Part shown: positions 8,998 through 17,172 of the stretch, one piece after another
Numbering within the stretch: the first letter of the stretch is position 1
Layout of the letters: each line of letters begins with the position of its first letter
NCBI GenBank assembly: GCA_025453655.1
Contig: JALOPX010000011.1
Span: forward strand, 1-35,687
DNA length: 35,687 nucleotides
Source of the DNA: Candidatus Krumholzibacteriia bacterium
Lineage (GTDB): Bacteria > Krumholzibacteriota > Krumholzibacteriia > Krumholzibacteriales > Krumholzibacteriaceae
Direction: 5' to 3'
Program-made: the position numbers and the translations under genes
Notes under the pieces: generated by a model
What the model was told of the DNA's origin: nothing
Database searches by the model: none
Seen by the model: only the letters and a program-made list of their open reading frames with translations

Positions 8998-9579
8998 TCA
9001 ACTGCGGCCGCCGGGGCCCGGGCCCGCGAGGGGGAACCGCTCGATCGTGTCGTAAACGGCGCCCGAACGCTCGAGGGTGCTTTTCACGAGCTCGAAGCGA
9101 TCGACGGGCGAGACGGTGTCGCCGGGCAGGGGGGGAACGAGGCGCAGCCTTTCGCGGTCCCGGGGCCCGGGAGGGATCTTCACCCTGGCGAGGGTGAGGT
9201 GGGCGAGGAAGGGCCTTTTCTCCACGGGGAATCCCAGGGGTTCGACGGCGCGGGAGACAAGCTCCGAGAGGCGCGAAAGCTCCGGGGCCCCCTCCTCCGC
9301 CTCGTAATAAAGGACCCTCGGGCGGGCGGGGTCCGGGAGGGCGCCGAACCTTCCGAACCTTATCCGGAACGGTTCCACCCGGCGCGCGACCTCCCTGGCG
9401 GCCAGGCAGAGCGGCTCGACGGCAGGAAGGTCGACCTCGCCGAGAAACTTCATCGTAAGGTGGTAATTGTCCCAGGGTATCCATCGCCACGGCGGGTCCG
9501 ACGGCCACGAGCCGCGGGCCGCGGCATATATCCTCTTTCGAACGTCGTCGGCGATGGGCACCGCGAAAAAGAGCCTCAT
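8998..9579 (-). CDS. thpR: RNA 2',3'-cyclic phosphodiesterase (LigT/ThpR)
   Basis: ThpR-type 2H phosphoesterases open 2',3'-cyclic phosphates on RNA ends. The 193-residue protein starts MRLFFAVPIADDVRKRIY and carries both catalytic H-x-T-x motifs: YHLTMKFLGEV (about residues 39-49) and AHLTLARVK (about 125-133). The ATG at 9579 is chosen for GGAGGCGG about 6 nt upstream and for the MRLFFA start typical of the family. The cinA-ligT-recA order is known from Thermus/Deinococcus; here a YchF-like gene is inserted between cinA and thpR. Its physiological substrate in bacteria is not settled. Confidence 0.92.
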   Translation of the reverse strand: MRLFFAVPIADDVRKRIYAAARGSWPSDPPWRWIPWDNYHLTMKFLGEVDLPAVEPLCLAAREVARRVEPFRIRFGRFGALPDPARPRVLYYEAEEGAPELSRLSELVSRAVEPLGFPVEKRPFLAHLTLARVKIPPGPRDRERLRLVPPLPGDTVSPVDRFELVKSTLERSGAVYDTIERFPLAGPGPGGRS

Positions 9580-9616
9580 GAAACCGCCTCCGCGGCGCTC
9601 CGGTCCCCGGCCGCGA

Positions 9617-10675
9617 TCAGACATTGAAACGGTAGGAAATTATATCCCCGTCCTTCACGACGTAATCCTTCCCTTCAAGCCTCACCCTGCCGGCCGCCTT
9701 GAGCGCCTTTTCCGATCCGTATTCCCGGAGCTCGTCGTAGGCCATCGTCTCGGCCCTGATGAATCCCCGCTGGATGTCGCTGTGAACCTTTCCCGCCGCC
9801 TCGAGCGCCGCCGTTCCCCTCCTGATCGGCCACGCCCGCACCTCGTCCTCCCCGACGGTGAGGAAACTGATCAGCCCCATCGCCTCGTAGCAATGGACCG
9901 CGAAGCTTCCCGCCGCGCTCTGCGCGATGCCGAGCTCCTCCATGAATTCCTTCCTGCTGCCCGGATCGAGAAGCGAAAGCTCCTTCTCGAATGAGGCGCA
10001 GACCGTCATCACCGGGATTCCCGAAGCCGCCGCCGCGCGAAGCTCGTAATCGCGCCCCAGCATGTCGTCGCCGACGTTGACCACGGCCATAAGCGGCTTG
10101 AGGGTCAGGATCCCGAGCGACCTGACGATCTCCAGCTCCCTCGCCGCGAGTCCCGCGGCGGAGGCCGGCATCTCCTTCTCCAGCGTTTCGCGCAGTTTCA
10201 TCTGAACATGCAGCTCGTCCTTTTTCTGCTGCTCGAATTTCGACGCCTTCCCGACCTCCTTCTCCAGCTTCCCTATCCTCCCCTCGACCATCTCGAGATC
10301 GGCGAGCATCAGCTCGGCGCTCAGCGCGGCGAAATCCCTCTCTGGATCGGCCGGCGCGCCGGCGCCCTCCCCGAAGGCGCGAACGACCATGACCAGCATG
10401 TCGGCCCCCCGCGCCTTGCCGAGGATCTTCCCGGCCATCGATCTCCCCGCGTCGTCCCCCGTGTCGATGCCCGGCAGGTCTATGCAGTTGATCGTGGCGT
10501 TCACGACCTTTTTCGGCTTGTAATACGAGACGAGCCATTCGAAACGGTGGTCGGGCACGATCACGACGGCTTCGTCGGCCTGCCCGGCCTTCCCCGGGTG
10601 CGGCTCCTTCCCGCTCACCGCCGAGAAGAGCGTGCTCATCCCGGACCTCGCGAGCCCCGTAAGCGCGGCTATCAT
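9617..10675 (-). CDS. YchF/OLA1-like P-loop protein with substituted Walker A lysine
   Basis: The 352-residue protein is homologous to YchF, an Obg-related ribosome-associated ATPase. It shows the G3 region CIDLPGIDTG (about 64-73) and a charged helical insertion (VEGRIGKLEKEVGKASKFEQQ). Its C-terminal TGS domain (DUF933) is very YchF-like, with DEVRAWPIRRGTAALEAAGK, HSDIQRGFIRAE and RLEGKDYVVKDGDIISYRFN. The P-loop, however, reads GLARSGMSTL (residues 7-16): the lysine of GxxxxGKS is methionine 13 (codon ATG, 10637-10639). The usual NVDE base-specificity motif is NVGDD. It is therefore a divergent member, perhaps with altered or lost nucleotide hydrolysis. The start ATG at 10675 has only a weak GAG upstream. 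It lies between cinA and thpR. Confidence 0.82.
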   Translation of the reverse strand: MIAALTGLARSGMSTLFSAVSGKEPHPGKAGQADEAVVIVPDHRFEWLVSYYKPKKVVNATINCIDLPGIDTGDDAGRSMAGKILGKARGADMLVMVVRAFGEGAGAPADPERDFAALSAELMLADLEMVEGRIGKLEKEVGKASKFEQQKKDELHVQMKLRETLEKEMPASAAGLAARELEIVRSLGILTLKPLMAVVNVGDDMLGRDYELRAAAASGIPVMTVCASFEKELSLLDPGSRKEFMEELGIAQSAAGSFAVHCYEAMGLISFLTVGEDEVRAWPIRRGTAALEAAGKVHSDIQRGFIRAETMAYDELREYGSEKALKAAGRVRLEGKDYVVKDGDIISYRFNV

Positions 10676-10697
10676 TATATCTCATCCCCCTCATTCG

Positions 10698-11945
10698 TCA
10701 TTGTGCATCCTCCGCCGCCATGAACGGCTCGAGCCTTTCCCGCTCGCCGATGAGAAAAAGCCTCAGCGTGTCGAGCGCCGTGTAGACGGCCCTTGTCCTC
10801 ACCATCCCCCTGTCCCCCGAAAATCGCATCATCCTGCAGTACGCCGCGCCCTCCGCGGCGAGGCCGACGTAGCAAAGCCCCGCGGGCTTCTCCGCGCTAC
10901 CGCCGCCCGGGCCCGCGATCCCCGTCGTCGAGACGGCGACGTCGGAGCCCGATCTGTCCCTCGCCCCCCGCGCCATCGCGAGGCAGACCCCGGCGCTCAC
11001 CGCCCCCTCCCGCGCGATGAGGGCGGGATCGACGCCGAGCCTTTCGCTCTTGGCCCTGTTGCCGTAGGTCACGAACCCTTCGATGAAAACGTCGCTGGCT
11101 CCGGGCACCGAAACGAGGGTCGAGGCGAGAAGCCCGCCCGTCACCGATTCGGCCGTCGAGAGGGTCAGCCCCGCCTTCGCGGCGATGCGTATGGCCTGTT
11201 CCTCGATGCTCCCGGGCCCCCACGTATATATAAAGCTCCCGAATCTTCGGCGCAATTCATTCATTGCCCCGGCCGGGATCGATCCGGGCCGAAGGTAGAG
11301 ATTGACGCCCGACGGCCCCGCGATGATCGAGACCCCCTTCATCCGCCCCTCCCCGACGCAGCCTTGCAGGATCCTCTCTGCGTCCGTCTCGGAGAGGCCG
11401 AAGATGCGTATTACGGTCCTTCCCTCCGAGCGGCGCCCTTCGAGCATGGGAAGGACGCTTCCCTCGAATATGTCCCTCATCTCGGCCGGCACTCCGGGGA
11501 GAAGCCAGAGCTCCCTGCCCCCTCTTTCGACGTAGATCCCCGGCGCGACGCCGACGCCGTTCGGAAGGGCGCGGGCACCCGCGGGCACCCGCTCGAGATC
11601 CCTGTACGCCTCAGGCATCCTCCGGCCGAGACGGGCGAAAAGTTTCTCCGCCGACTCCGTGATGCCGCCGAGGCGTTCCGTTTCACCGCCGAGCGCCTCG
11701 ATGGCGGCCTGTCGCGTGATGTCGTCGACGGTGGGCCCCAGCCCGCCGGTCACGATGACCCCGTCGCTCCTTCCCATCGCGCGCGAAAGCTCCGAGGCTA
11801 TCGTCCCGAAGTCGTCCGGGAGGACTGTGATGCGGGAAGGCTCGAGGCCGATCGACATGAGCGATTCCGAGATGTACCTGGCGTTGTCCTCCCGGGTCTC
11901 GAACCTGAGGACCTCGTCGCCGACGGTGATGATCTCGAGATTCAT
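10698..11945 (-). CDS. cinA: CinA family protein (NMN amidohydrolase / ADP-ribose pyrophosphatase type)
   Basis: The protein has 415 residues and two domains. The N-terminal MoCF-like domain (about 1-170) has EIITVGDEVLRF, VTGGLGPTVDDITRQA and LLPGVPAEMRDIFE. The C-terminal CinA/PncC domain (about 255-410) has STAESVTGGLLASTL, GFVTYGNRAKSERLGV and STTGIAGPGGGSAEKPAG, the signature of nicotinamide-nucleotide amidohydrolase. CinA recycles pyridine nucleotides and in some bacteria is co-expressed with recA. The ATG at 11945 starts MNLEIITVG; the longer frame upstream is Gly/Arg-rich and unlike the family. It is upstream of the YchF-like gene, thpR and recA. Confidence 0.93.
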   Translation of the reverse strand: MNLEIITVGDEVLRFETREDNARYISESLMSIGLEPSRITVLPDDFGTIASELSRAMGRSDGVIVTGGLGPTVDDITRQAAIEALGGETERLGGITESAEKLFARLGRRMPEAYRDLERVPAGARALPNGVGVAPGIYVERGGRELWLLPGVPAEMRDIFEGSVLPMLEGRRSEGRTVIRIFGLSETDAERILQGCVGEGRMKGVSIIAGPSGVNLYLRPGSIPAGAMNELRRRFGSFIYTWGPGSIEEQAIRIAAKAGLTLSTAESVTGGLLASTLVSVPGASDVFIEGFVTYGNRAKSERLGVDPALIAREGAVSAGVCLAMARGARDRSGSDVAVSTTGIAGPGGGSAEKPAGLCYVGLAAEGAAYCRMMRFSGDRGMVRTRAVYTALDTLRLFLIGERERLEPFMAAEDAQ

Positions 11946-11997
11946 TCCGGGAAACCCCCTTCCGGCGCGGCCGGATCGGCCGCCGCGGCCGCCGGCA

Positions 11998-12453
11998 TCA
12001 TCCAAGATCGACGAACCGGCCGAGCAGGTAAAGAGCGGCCAGCGAATAAAGGCCGGCGAGGAGATCGTCGACGACTACCCCGAAACCGCCCCTGAGCCTC
12101 TGCGAGCGCCCGACGGGAAAGGGTTTGACGATATCGAAGAACCTGAAAAGAAGAAATCCCGCCGCGCCCGCCCGCCAGGCCGGCTCGAATATCAGGAGCG
12201 TCACCTGCATCCCGACCACTTCGTCTATGACTATCTTCGAGGCGTCCGTGCCGTACCAGCCCTCCATCATGAACGCGAGCCATATCGCCAGGGGAACGAC
12301 CGCGGCGAGGGCGGCCGGGTGGCTGAGCCAGCGCCCCCCGGGGAGGAAAAGCCAGGCGAGCAGCCAGACGAAACTGGCGAATGTCGCCGGGGCTATGGGG
12401 AAAAATCCCGTGTAGAAAAATGAGCCGAGAAGCGTGGCGAAGAATTTTTTCAT
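11998..12453 (-). CDS. pgpA: phosphatidylglycerophosphatase A
   Basis: PgpA removes the phosphate from phosphatidylglycerol phosphate to make phosphatidylglycerol at the inner membrane. The 151-residue protein has an N-terminal FYTGFFPIAPATFAS segment, hydrophobic spans, IVIDEVVGMQVTLL (about 74-87), and the family signature FFDIVKPFPVGRSQ followed by GFGVVVDDLLAGLYS (about 104-136), with the paired aspartates. The ATG at 12453 has GGAGGAGGG right upstream. A plausible promoter lies 26-54 nt upstream, so it need not depend on mglA transcription. Confidence 0.93.
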   Translation of the reverse strand: MKKFFATLLGSFFYTGFFPIAPATFASFVWLLAWLFLPGGRWLSHPAALAAVVPLAIWLAFMMEGWYGTDASKIVIDEVVGMQVTLLIFEPAWRAGAAGFLLFRFFDIVKPFPVGRSQRLRGGFGVVVDDLLAGLYSLAALYLLGRFVDLG

Positions 12454-12478
12454 TCCCTCCTCCAGTCGATTATCGCGG

Positions 12479-12507
12479 AGCATAACGGGAATGAAGGCGG
12501 CGGGCAA
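12479..12507 (-). promoter_or_regulatory. possible promoter for pgpA-cinA-ychF-like-thpR
   Basis: TTGCCC (12502-12507), 17-nt spacer, TATGCT (12479-12484) in the 132-nt gap between mglA and pgpA. Each box matches the consensus only partly, so this is tentative. Confidence 0.35.
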
Positions 12508-12585
12508 GAACAATATCCCGCCCCGTATCGGATCGGGAGGTTCGTCACGGCGCGCCGGCTGGTACCGGTTGCGGCGATCCGGATT

Positions 12586-13164
12586 CTACGAAAGGTTGCG
12601 GAGGACGCCCTTGGCGACCGATTTGAGGGTGTCGAAGACGCCCGCTCCGTTCACCGCCACCGCCTCGAAGGCGGGGTAATGCTTCGGATTGAGCTCCTCC
12701 TCGAGGGCCGGGACCTCGATGGCGTCGGGAAGGTCCCTCTTGTTGTACTGTATCGCGTAGGGAAGCTCGTCGAGCTTCATGTCGTACTCCGCGAGGTTCT
12801 CGTGGAGGTTGTACAGGCTTTCGATGTTGGCGTCGTACCTGCTGTTCTGCGAATCCGCCACGAAGACGACCCCGTCCACCCCCCTGAGGATGAGCTTGCG
12901 GCTCGCGTCGTAGTAGACCTGCCCCGGAACGGTATAGAGATGGAAGCGGGTCTTGAAACCCTTGACCGTCCCGAGCTCGAGGGGAAGGAAATCGAAGAAG
13001 AGGGTCCTGTCCATCTCGGTCGCGAGCGTGATCAGCTTTCCCTTGGTGTCCGGCGAGACCTTGTCATAGATGTACTGGATGTTGGTCGTCTTTCCGCAAA
13101 GCCCGGGCCCGTAGTAGACAATCTTGACGTTGATTTCCCGCGACGAATAATTTATAAGCGACAA
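12586..13164 (-). CDS. mglA: MglA Ras-like polarity GTPase
   Basis: MglA is a small GTPase that switches cell polarity and drives gliding or type IV pili in Myxococcus and Thermus; many non-gliding bacteria also have it. The 192-residue protein begins [19 protein letters not shown], exactly like the family. It has the P-loop [10 protein letters not shown] (about 19-28), the switch [16 protein letters not shown] with the MglA-type TVPGQ in place of DTAGQ, and the guanine-specificity NKRD (about 142-145). The start is TTG at 13164, strongly supported by the MS-x-INY family N-terminus and a GGGGG-type ribosome site upstream. It follows its GAP partner gene mglB by 11 nt. Confidence 0.95.
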   Translation of the reverse strand: MSLINYSSREINVKIVYYGPGLCGKTTNIQYIYDKVSPDTKGKLITLATEMDRTLFFDFLPLELGTVKGFKTRFHLYTVPGQVYYDASRKLILRGVDGVVFVADSQNSRYDANIESLYNLHENLAEYDMKLDELPYAIQYNKRDLPDAIEVPALEEELNPKHYPAFEAVAVNGAGVFDTLKSVAKGVLRNLS

Positions 13165-13175
13165 CTTGCATCCCC

Positions 13176-13673
13176 CTAATCCGAGAACAGACTGTCGATC
13201 TCGAGTTCGGCCTCGGCGGTGAATTCCTTGTCGAATTCCGAGTATTCCTCGTTTTCGTACTCCAGCTTGTCGTAAAGCCTGTTGATGACCGTCCCCAGGC
13301 CGTCCACGGCCTTCTTGGTTCTCAGCCTGACCAGCCCGAGGGTCGTCTTCTTGTCGAAAAGAACAACGAGGATGATGTCGTTCGCCACCCTGGCGAGGTA
13401 CATGCTCTCGTTGCTCCCCTGGTGATAAAGCGTGGAAAAATCCTTTTCTCCGATAAGCTTGGCGAGCTGGGCGTTCGCCTCGAAATCGGCGGCGCAGAGT
13501 GACGCGAAGCTGTGCATGTCGAATCGGGGCTCCTCGCCGACGCTGGCGATCATCTGTCCCGTCTTGTCGAGTAGAATGACGCTTGTGGAGTTCGAGTTCC
13601 TGAGCAGCTCCTGGAGGGTGGTACTGATCGCCCAGTAATCCTCTTCGAAAACCTTCCAGTTTGTTCTGACCAT
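13176..13673 (-). CDS. mglB: MglB roadblock/LC7 GTPase-activating protein
   Basis: MglB dimers stimulate GTP hydrolysis by MglA and help set polarity. The 165-residue protein is close to the usual length (about 160) and has the roadblock fold: an N-terminal helix ([20 protein letters not shown]), the strand MIASVGEE, then [31 protein letters not shown]. The acidic C-terminal tail ([14 protein letters not shown]) is a common MglB feature. The ATG at 13673 gives a normal N-terminus ([16 protein letters not shown]); the longer frame upstream overlaps recR and is not family-like. It lies between recR (43-nt gap) and mglA. Confidence 0.9.
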   Translation of the reverse strand: MVRTNWKVFEEDYWAISTTLQELLRNSNSTSVILLDKTGQMIASVGEEPRFDMHSFASLCAADFEANAQLAKLIGEKDFSTLYHQGSNESMYLARVANDIILVVLFDKKTTLGLVRLRTKKAVDGLGTVINRLYDKLEYENEEYSEFDKEFTAEAELEIDSLFSD

Positions 13674-13716
13674 CTTTGATCTCGCTTTCACCTGCCCGAA
13701 GGGTTCAAAGCCGGTC

Positions 13717-14316
13717 TCATATCGGTTCTCTTCCCTCGAGGGCTTTGGATATCGTGCCCCTGTCGACGAATTCAAGGGAGCTTCCCAGGGGTATCCCTCT
13801 CGCCGGTCTCGTCAGCTTCACGTCGCTGTCCTTCAACATCCTCGAAATGTAAAGCGACGTCGTGTCGCCTTCGACACTCGGGTTCGTCGCTATTATTATC
13901 TCCCTGATCCCCTCGACGGCCACCCTCTCCCTGAGGCTCTCTATATTCAGATCTTCCGGTCCGATTCCATCAAGTGGCGAAAGAACTCCGTGCAGAACAT
14001 GGTAGCGGCCCCGGTATTGTCCCGATCCTTCAAGAACGTAAATGTCGGCCGGCCGCTCAACGACGCATAGCACGCCTTCCGTTCTCGACCTGTCGGCGCA
14101 GATTGAGCATATGTCGCTTTCTGCAAGGTTTCCGCACCTGTTGCAAAATCCGATCTTCTCTTTGACCTGCAGGAGTGTTTCGGCAAAATTCCTGACCTCT
14201 CCGTCCTCCATGTCGAGGACCGCGAACGCCAGCCTTCGAGCCGTTTTTTCGCCCACCCCAGGCAATTTTCTGAAGTGTTCCACAAGCGCCTGAAGCAGCG
14301 GGAGCCCGTATTTCAT
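13717..14316 (-). CDS. recR: RecR recombination mediator
   Basis: RecR works with RecO (and RecF) to load RecA on SSB-coated DNA. The 199-residue protein has the helix-hairpin-helix FRKLPGVGEKTARRLAF (about 16-32), the four-cysteine zinc motif CNRCGNLAESDIC-SIC (about 58-73), and a Toprim domain with VVERPADIYVLEGSGQYRG, then IIIATNPSVEGDTTSLYI. The C-terminal Walker-B-like segment RPARGIPLGSSLEFVD is typical. The ATG at 14316 is chosen because AAGGAG lies 6 nt upstream; GTG at 14319 is the alternative. It continues the dnaX-ebfC-recR order known across bacteria. Confidence 0.96.
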   Translation of the reverse strand: MKYGLPLLQALVEHFRKLPGVGEKTARRLAFAVLDMEDGEVRNFAETLLQVKEKIGFCNRCGNLAESDICSICADRSRTEGVLCVVERPADIYVLEGSGQYRGRYHVLHGVLSPLDGIGPEDLNIESLRERVAVEGIREIIIATNPSVEGDTTSLYISRMLKDSDVKLTRPARGIPLGSSLEFVDRGTISKALEGREPI

Positions 14317-14339
14317 CACTCTCTCCTTGTCGTAAGCAA

Positions 14340-14400
14340 GAATCTTGCCTTAAATAAGCATATTACAGGATAATACAGGAAACAAGTCCCCGGTATGCGG
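14340..14400 (-). promoter_or_regulatory. AT-rich gap with a possible recR promoter
   Basis: The 96-nt gap between ebfC and recR is unusually AT-rich for this genome. It contains TTGTTT, a 17-nt spacer and TATGCT, a tentative promoter for recR-mglB-mglA. A weak CCCGG/CCGGG hairpin lies at the ebfC-proximal end. Confidence 0.35.
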
Positions 14401-14412
14401 CGCAGCCGGGTA

Positions 14413-14724
14413 TCAGAACAGGCCCGGCATCGATATTCCGCCGGTGAGGGAGCTCATCTCGGCCCTGATCATCTCGTCGATCCGCGACCTGGCTTCGTTA
14501 ACTGCAGCTATTACAAGATCTTCCAGCATCTCAACGTCCGCGGGATCGACCACTTCCGGGTCGATCTTCAGCGATATCACCTCGTGCCGGCCGTTCATCG
14601 TCACCTTGACCATGCCGCCCCCCGCGGAAGACTCGATCGTTTTTTCCGCAAGCCGCTGTTGCATTTCCGCCATTTTTTCCTGCATCTGCTGGGCCTGCTT
14701 GAGCAGTTTGCCGATCTCCTTCAT
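14413..14724 (-). CDS. ebfC: YbaB/EbfC nucleoid-associated protein
   Basis: EbfC/YbaB proteins are small DNA-binding dimers with a tweezer-like shape. The 103-residue protein begins with a Gln/Met-rich helix (MKEIGKLLKQAQQMQEKMAE), then SAGGGMVKVTMNGRHEVISL, the signature strand pair of the family, and IDPEVVDPADVEMLEDLVIA with AAVNEAR. The start ATG 14724 is preceded by AGGAGG at 8 nt; a TTG at 14727 is a possible alternative. It sits 15 nt after dnaX, a nearly universal pairing, and before recR. Confidence 0.96.
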   Translation of the reverse strand: MKEIGKLLKQAQQMQEKMAEMQQRLAEKTIESSAGGGMVKVTMNGRHEVISLKIDPEVVDPADVEMLEDLVIAAVNEARSRIDEMIRAEMSSLTGGISMPGLF

Positions 14725-14739
14725 CAACCGGTCCTCCTG

Positions 14740-16539
14740 TCATTCCCTGAAAAGCTCGCCGTCGAATTCCTTCATGATGCGGTCGACCATCGGGGCGTCG
14801 GCGGCGATCTTCGCGCCGTCGGCGTCCCTGCCCTTCGTGCCGTCGCCCGGAGGCCGTTTATTATCCGCCGGACCCTCCCCCGCGGCACCGATATTGGCCG
14901 GTTCCCCGGCTTCGACGATAAATTTCCTTCCATAGAATCTCTCGAGATGGGTCTCTATGTAGCGGCGGTTCTTCTCCTCTCGGATCATCTCGCAGGCGAA
15001 ACGGTTCTGCGGGCTGAAGCCGAGGATGAGGCGGTCATCCTCCACCCCGACGACCTCGGCGGACATAAGCCATATCCCGAGGGTCAGCTTCGACTCCCTC
15101 ACCTGGGCGAGGAACCTCTCCCACTGTTCCCTCCCGCCGAGCGGGGCCAGGGCCGCTTCGCCTCCTGCCGAATTCGCGGCTGCCCCGGGTCCCTTCGGCG
15201 CGTTCTTCTTCGCCGGGCCTTCCGCGCCGCGGCCGCCGCCGTCCGGGCCGGAGCCTTCGAAATCCTCCCCTTCGCCTTCCCCGGGACGATCGACCGGGGC
15301 GGGATCCCCGATCCCGGCCTGCCGCGCTTTCCTCACGGCGGGGGCCGCGGGCCCCGGCGGCGCGTATTCGGGGCGGCGCGGCGCCGTTTTCGCCGGCGCC
15401 GGTCCGTCTCCGTCTATCCTTCTTATCAGCTCTGAGAGCTCCAGCGCCGACTCCCACGACGCGGCGTCGGTCACGGCTGCGTCGAGAATATACCTCGGCT
15501 GGCTCGATCCCTTCATCTCCCTGTGGAACCGGGCCGCGTTCCTGAACAGCATCAGAAGATCCTCGGTCCTGAATACCGACGCCGTCTTCCTCAGCCTTTC
15601 GACCTCCGCCGCCGTCAGGTCGAGCCCCGGCGAAGCGCCGCCCGTCCCGACGCCCAGGATCATCAGGTTCCTGATCCCCTCGATGTAGGCGAGGAAAAAT
15701 TCCTCGATATCCATCCCCGACGAGACGACCCTGTCCACTATCGCGAGGGCCTCGCCGCGGTCGCGCGCCGAGACCGCCTCGAGAAGCGAAGCGATCGTCT
15801 GCGAATCGACGAGACCGAGGACCCTTCTCACCGTATCGAGATCGATCCTTCCCTCGGCCGCCGAGATGCACTGGTCGAGGAGGCTCTCGGCGTCCCTCAT
15901 GCTCCCGTCGGCTCTGCGGGCGATCATCAGGATCGCCTCGGGGTCGAACCCGATCTTCTCGTCGCCGCATATCTTCTCGAGCTGGCCGGAAAGCTCCGCG
16001 AGCTCAAGCCGCTTGAAATTGAACCGCTGGCACCTCGAGAGGATCGTCGCGGGAACCTTGTGGGGCTCCGTCGTCGCGAATATCAGGTAGACGTGCGAGG
16101 GCGGCTCTTCGAGGGTCTTGAGCAGGGCGTTGAACGCCTGCGGGGTGAGCATGTGCACCTCGTCGATGATATATATCTTCGAGGCGCTCTGAGACGATGT
16201 GTACCCTATCTTTTCCCTGAGATCGCGGATCTCGTCGATCCCGCGGTTGGAGGCGCCGTCGATCTCGATCATGTCGAGGTGGCTGCCTTCGTTCACCGCG
16301 ACGCACGAGGGACAGGCGTCGCAGGGCTCGGAGCCCTTCCTGTCCTCGCAGTTGATCACCTTGGCGAGAAGCCTCGCCGTGGAGGTTTTCCCGCACCCCC
16401 TCGGCCCGGAAAAGAGGTAGGCGTGCGCCAGGCGTCCCTTTTCGACGGCCTTTTTCAGCGTGAGCGTCACGTGGTCCTGCCCGATGACATCGGAGAATTT
16501 CCTGGGCCGCCATTTTCTTGCCAGTACCAGATAAGTCAT
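14740..16539 (-). CDS. dnaX: DNA polymerase III subunits gamma/tau
   Basis: DnaX is the clamp-loader ATPase that ties replicative polymerases together. The 599-residue protein has MTYLVLARKWRPRKFSDVIG at the start, Walker A GPRGCGKTS (about 45-53), a four-cysteine zinc module (C-EDRKGSEPC-DAC-PSC, about 64-82), Walker B IIDEVHML, LLKTLEEPP, the sensor ATTEPHKVP and the SRC arginine-finger motif. A Pro/Gly/Ala-rich linker (about 395-470) precedes a C-terminal tau-like domain (LTLGIWLMSAEVVGV, AGEP). I saw no clear slippery heptamer for a programmed gamma frameshift. The ATG at 16539 has a poor ribosome site. It lies about 30 nt after the SRP RNA. Confidence 0.96.
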   Translation of the reverse strand: MTYLVLARKWRPRKFSDVIGQDHVTLTLKKAVEKGRLAHAYLFSGPRGCGKTSTARLLAKVINCEDRKGSEPCDACPSCVAVNEGSHLDMIEIDGASNRGIDEIRDLREKIGYTSSQSASKIYIIDEVHMLTPQAFNALLKTLEEPPSHVYLIFATTEPHKVPATILSRCQRFNFKRLELAELSGQLEKICGDEKIGFDPEAILMIARRADGSMRDAESLLDQCISAAEGRIDLDTVRRVLGLVDSQTIASLLEAVSARDRGEALAIVDRVVSSGMDIEEFFLAYIEGIRNLMILGVGTGGASPGLDLTAAEVERLRKTASVFRTEDLLMLFRNAARFHREMKGSSQPRYILDAAVTDAASWESALELSELIRRIDGDGPAPAKTAPRRPEYAPPGPAAPAVRKARQAGIGDPAPVDRPGEGEGEDFEGSGPDGGGRGAEGPAKKNAPKGPGAAANSAGGEAALAPLGGREQWERFLAQVRESKLTLGIWLMSAEVVGVEDDRLILGFSPQNRFACEMIREEKNRRYIETHLERFYGRKFIVEAGEPANIGAAGEGPADNKRPPGDGTKGRDADGAKIAADAPMVDRIMKEFDGELFRE

Positions 16540-16569
16540 CGCAGATCCGTTTCGCTTTTCGATAAGAGA

Positions 16570-16850
16570 TCGAGACCGTGCACCCGGCCTCGAGAGGGGT
16601 CTTCGGCTCCTGCGGCAGGGTTAACTCCTGTCAGGATTGGCCGCGGCACACAGGAATGGCTGCGTACCGCTGCTACCTTCCGGTCCTCACGGGGTTGGCA
16701 GGTTCCCGTTGCGCGGGTCCTGGCAATCAACGTCACTTCCTGCAGCCGATCGCTCGAAAACCGCGCCCCCCTCAACCGGGGATTCAGCCCCGCTGTAGCG
16801 GATTGCGGGTGCAGGGCACCGCTAATTCCCCGCCTAGCACGATCTCAAGA
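16570..16850 (-). ncRNA. ffs: signal recognition particle RNA, large Bacillus-type with Alu domain
   Basis: The S domain is clear at 16629-16726: GAGGACCGGAAGGTAGCAGC is the conserved helix 8 core, and GTGCCGCGG with CCGCGC closes the helix. Upstream (about 16770-16846) is the Alu domain, with GTGCTAGGCGGGG, TAGCGGTGCCCTGCACC, GCAATCCGCTACAGCGGGG and CTGAATCCCC, closely matching the B. subtilis scRNA. The two ends pair (GAGATCGTGC near 16846 with GCACGGTCTC near 16572; one G-U), closing the molecule as in large SRP RNA. Ends are approximate. It scaffolds Ffh for co-translational membrane targeting. It lies 8 nt after tRNA-Ala and about 30 nt before dnaX, so processing from a shared transcript is likely. 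Confidence 0.92.
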
Positions 16851-16857
16851 GGTAAAA

Positions 16858-16933
16858 TGGTGGAGATGATCGGGCTCGAACCGACGACCTCCTCGTTGCG
16901 AACGAGGCGCTCTCCCAACTGAGCTACATCCCC
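16858..16933 (-). tRNA. tRNA-Ala (anticodon CGC)
   Basis: A 76-nt cloverleaf: acceptor GGGGATG/CATCTCC with the G3-U70 pair that marks tRNA-Ala, anticodon loop TTCGCAA, T-arm GGTTCGAGCC, and an encoded ACCA end. It reads GCG codons. It is followed after 8 nt by the SRP RNA. Confidence 0.95.
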
Positions 16934-17043
16934 ACCCTCTTCCCGCGTCGACCGGCGGCCCGGCGAAGATTCGCCTCCCGGCCGCCGCCGTATCTATCAT
17001 TCCCGCCCGGCGCCCTTCACGGTGCGCCGGAATCCCTTTAATC

Positions 17044-17134
17044 TGGCGGAGAGAGAGGGATTCGAACCCTCGGAGCGGTTACCCGCTCAACGGTTTTCGA
17101 GACCGTCCCATTCAACCAGCTCTGGCATCTCTCC
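17044..17134 (-). tRNA. tRNA-Ser (anticodon CGA)
   Basis: A 91-nt class II tRNA with a long variable arm, acceptor GGAGAGA/TCTCTCC, discriminator G73 and encoded CCA. The anticodon loop is CTCGAAA in an ACGGT/ACCGT stem. It lies 38 nt downstream of tRNA-Ser(GGA), with nearly the same acceptor and T-arm sequence, which suggests an old duplication. Confidence 0.95.
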
Positions 17135-17172
17135 GCTGGTCTTTTCCGAACCGTTTCGCAAGAGCGATATAA

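Noticed and set aside
16629-16726. A short 4.5S-type SRP RNA of about 98 nt
   Set aside because: This is only the S domain; the flanking sequence forms an Alu domain and end pairing of the large type.
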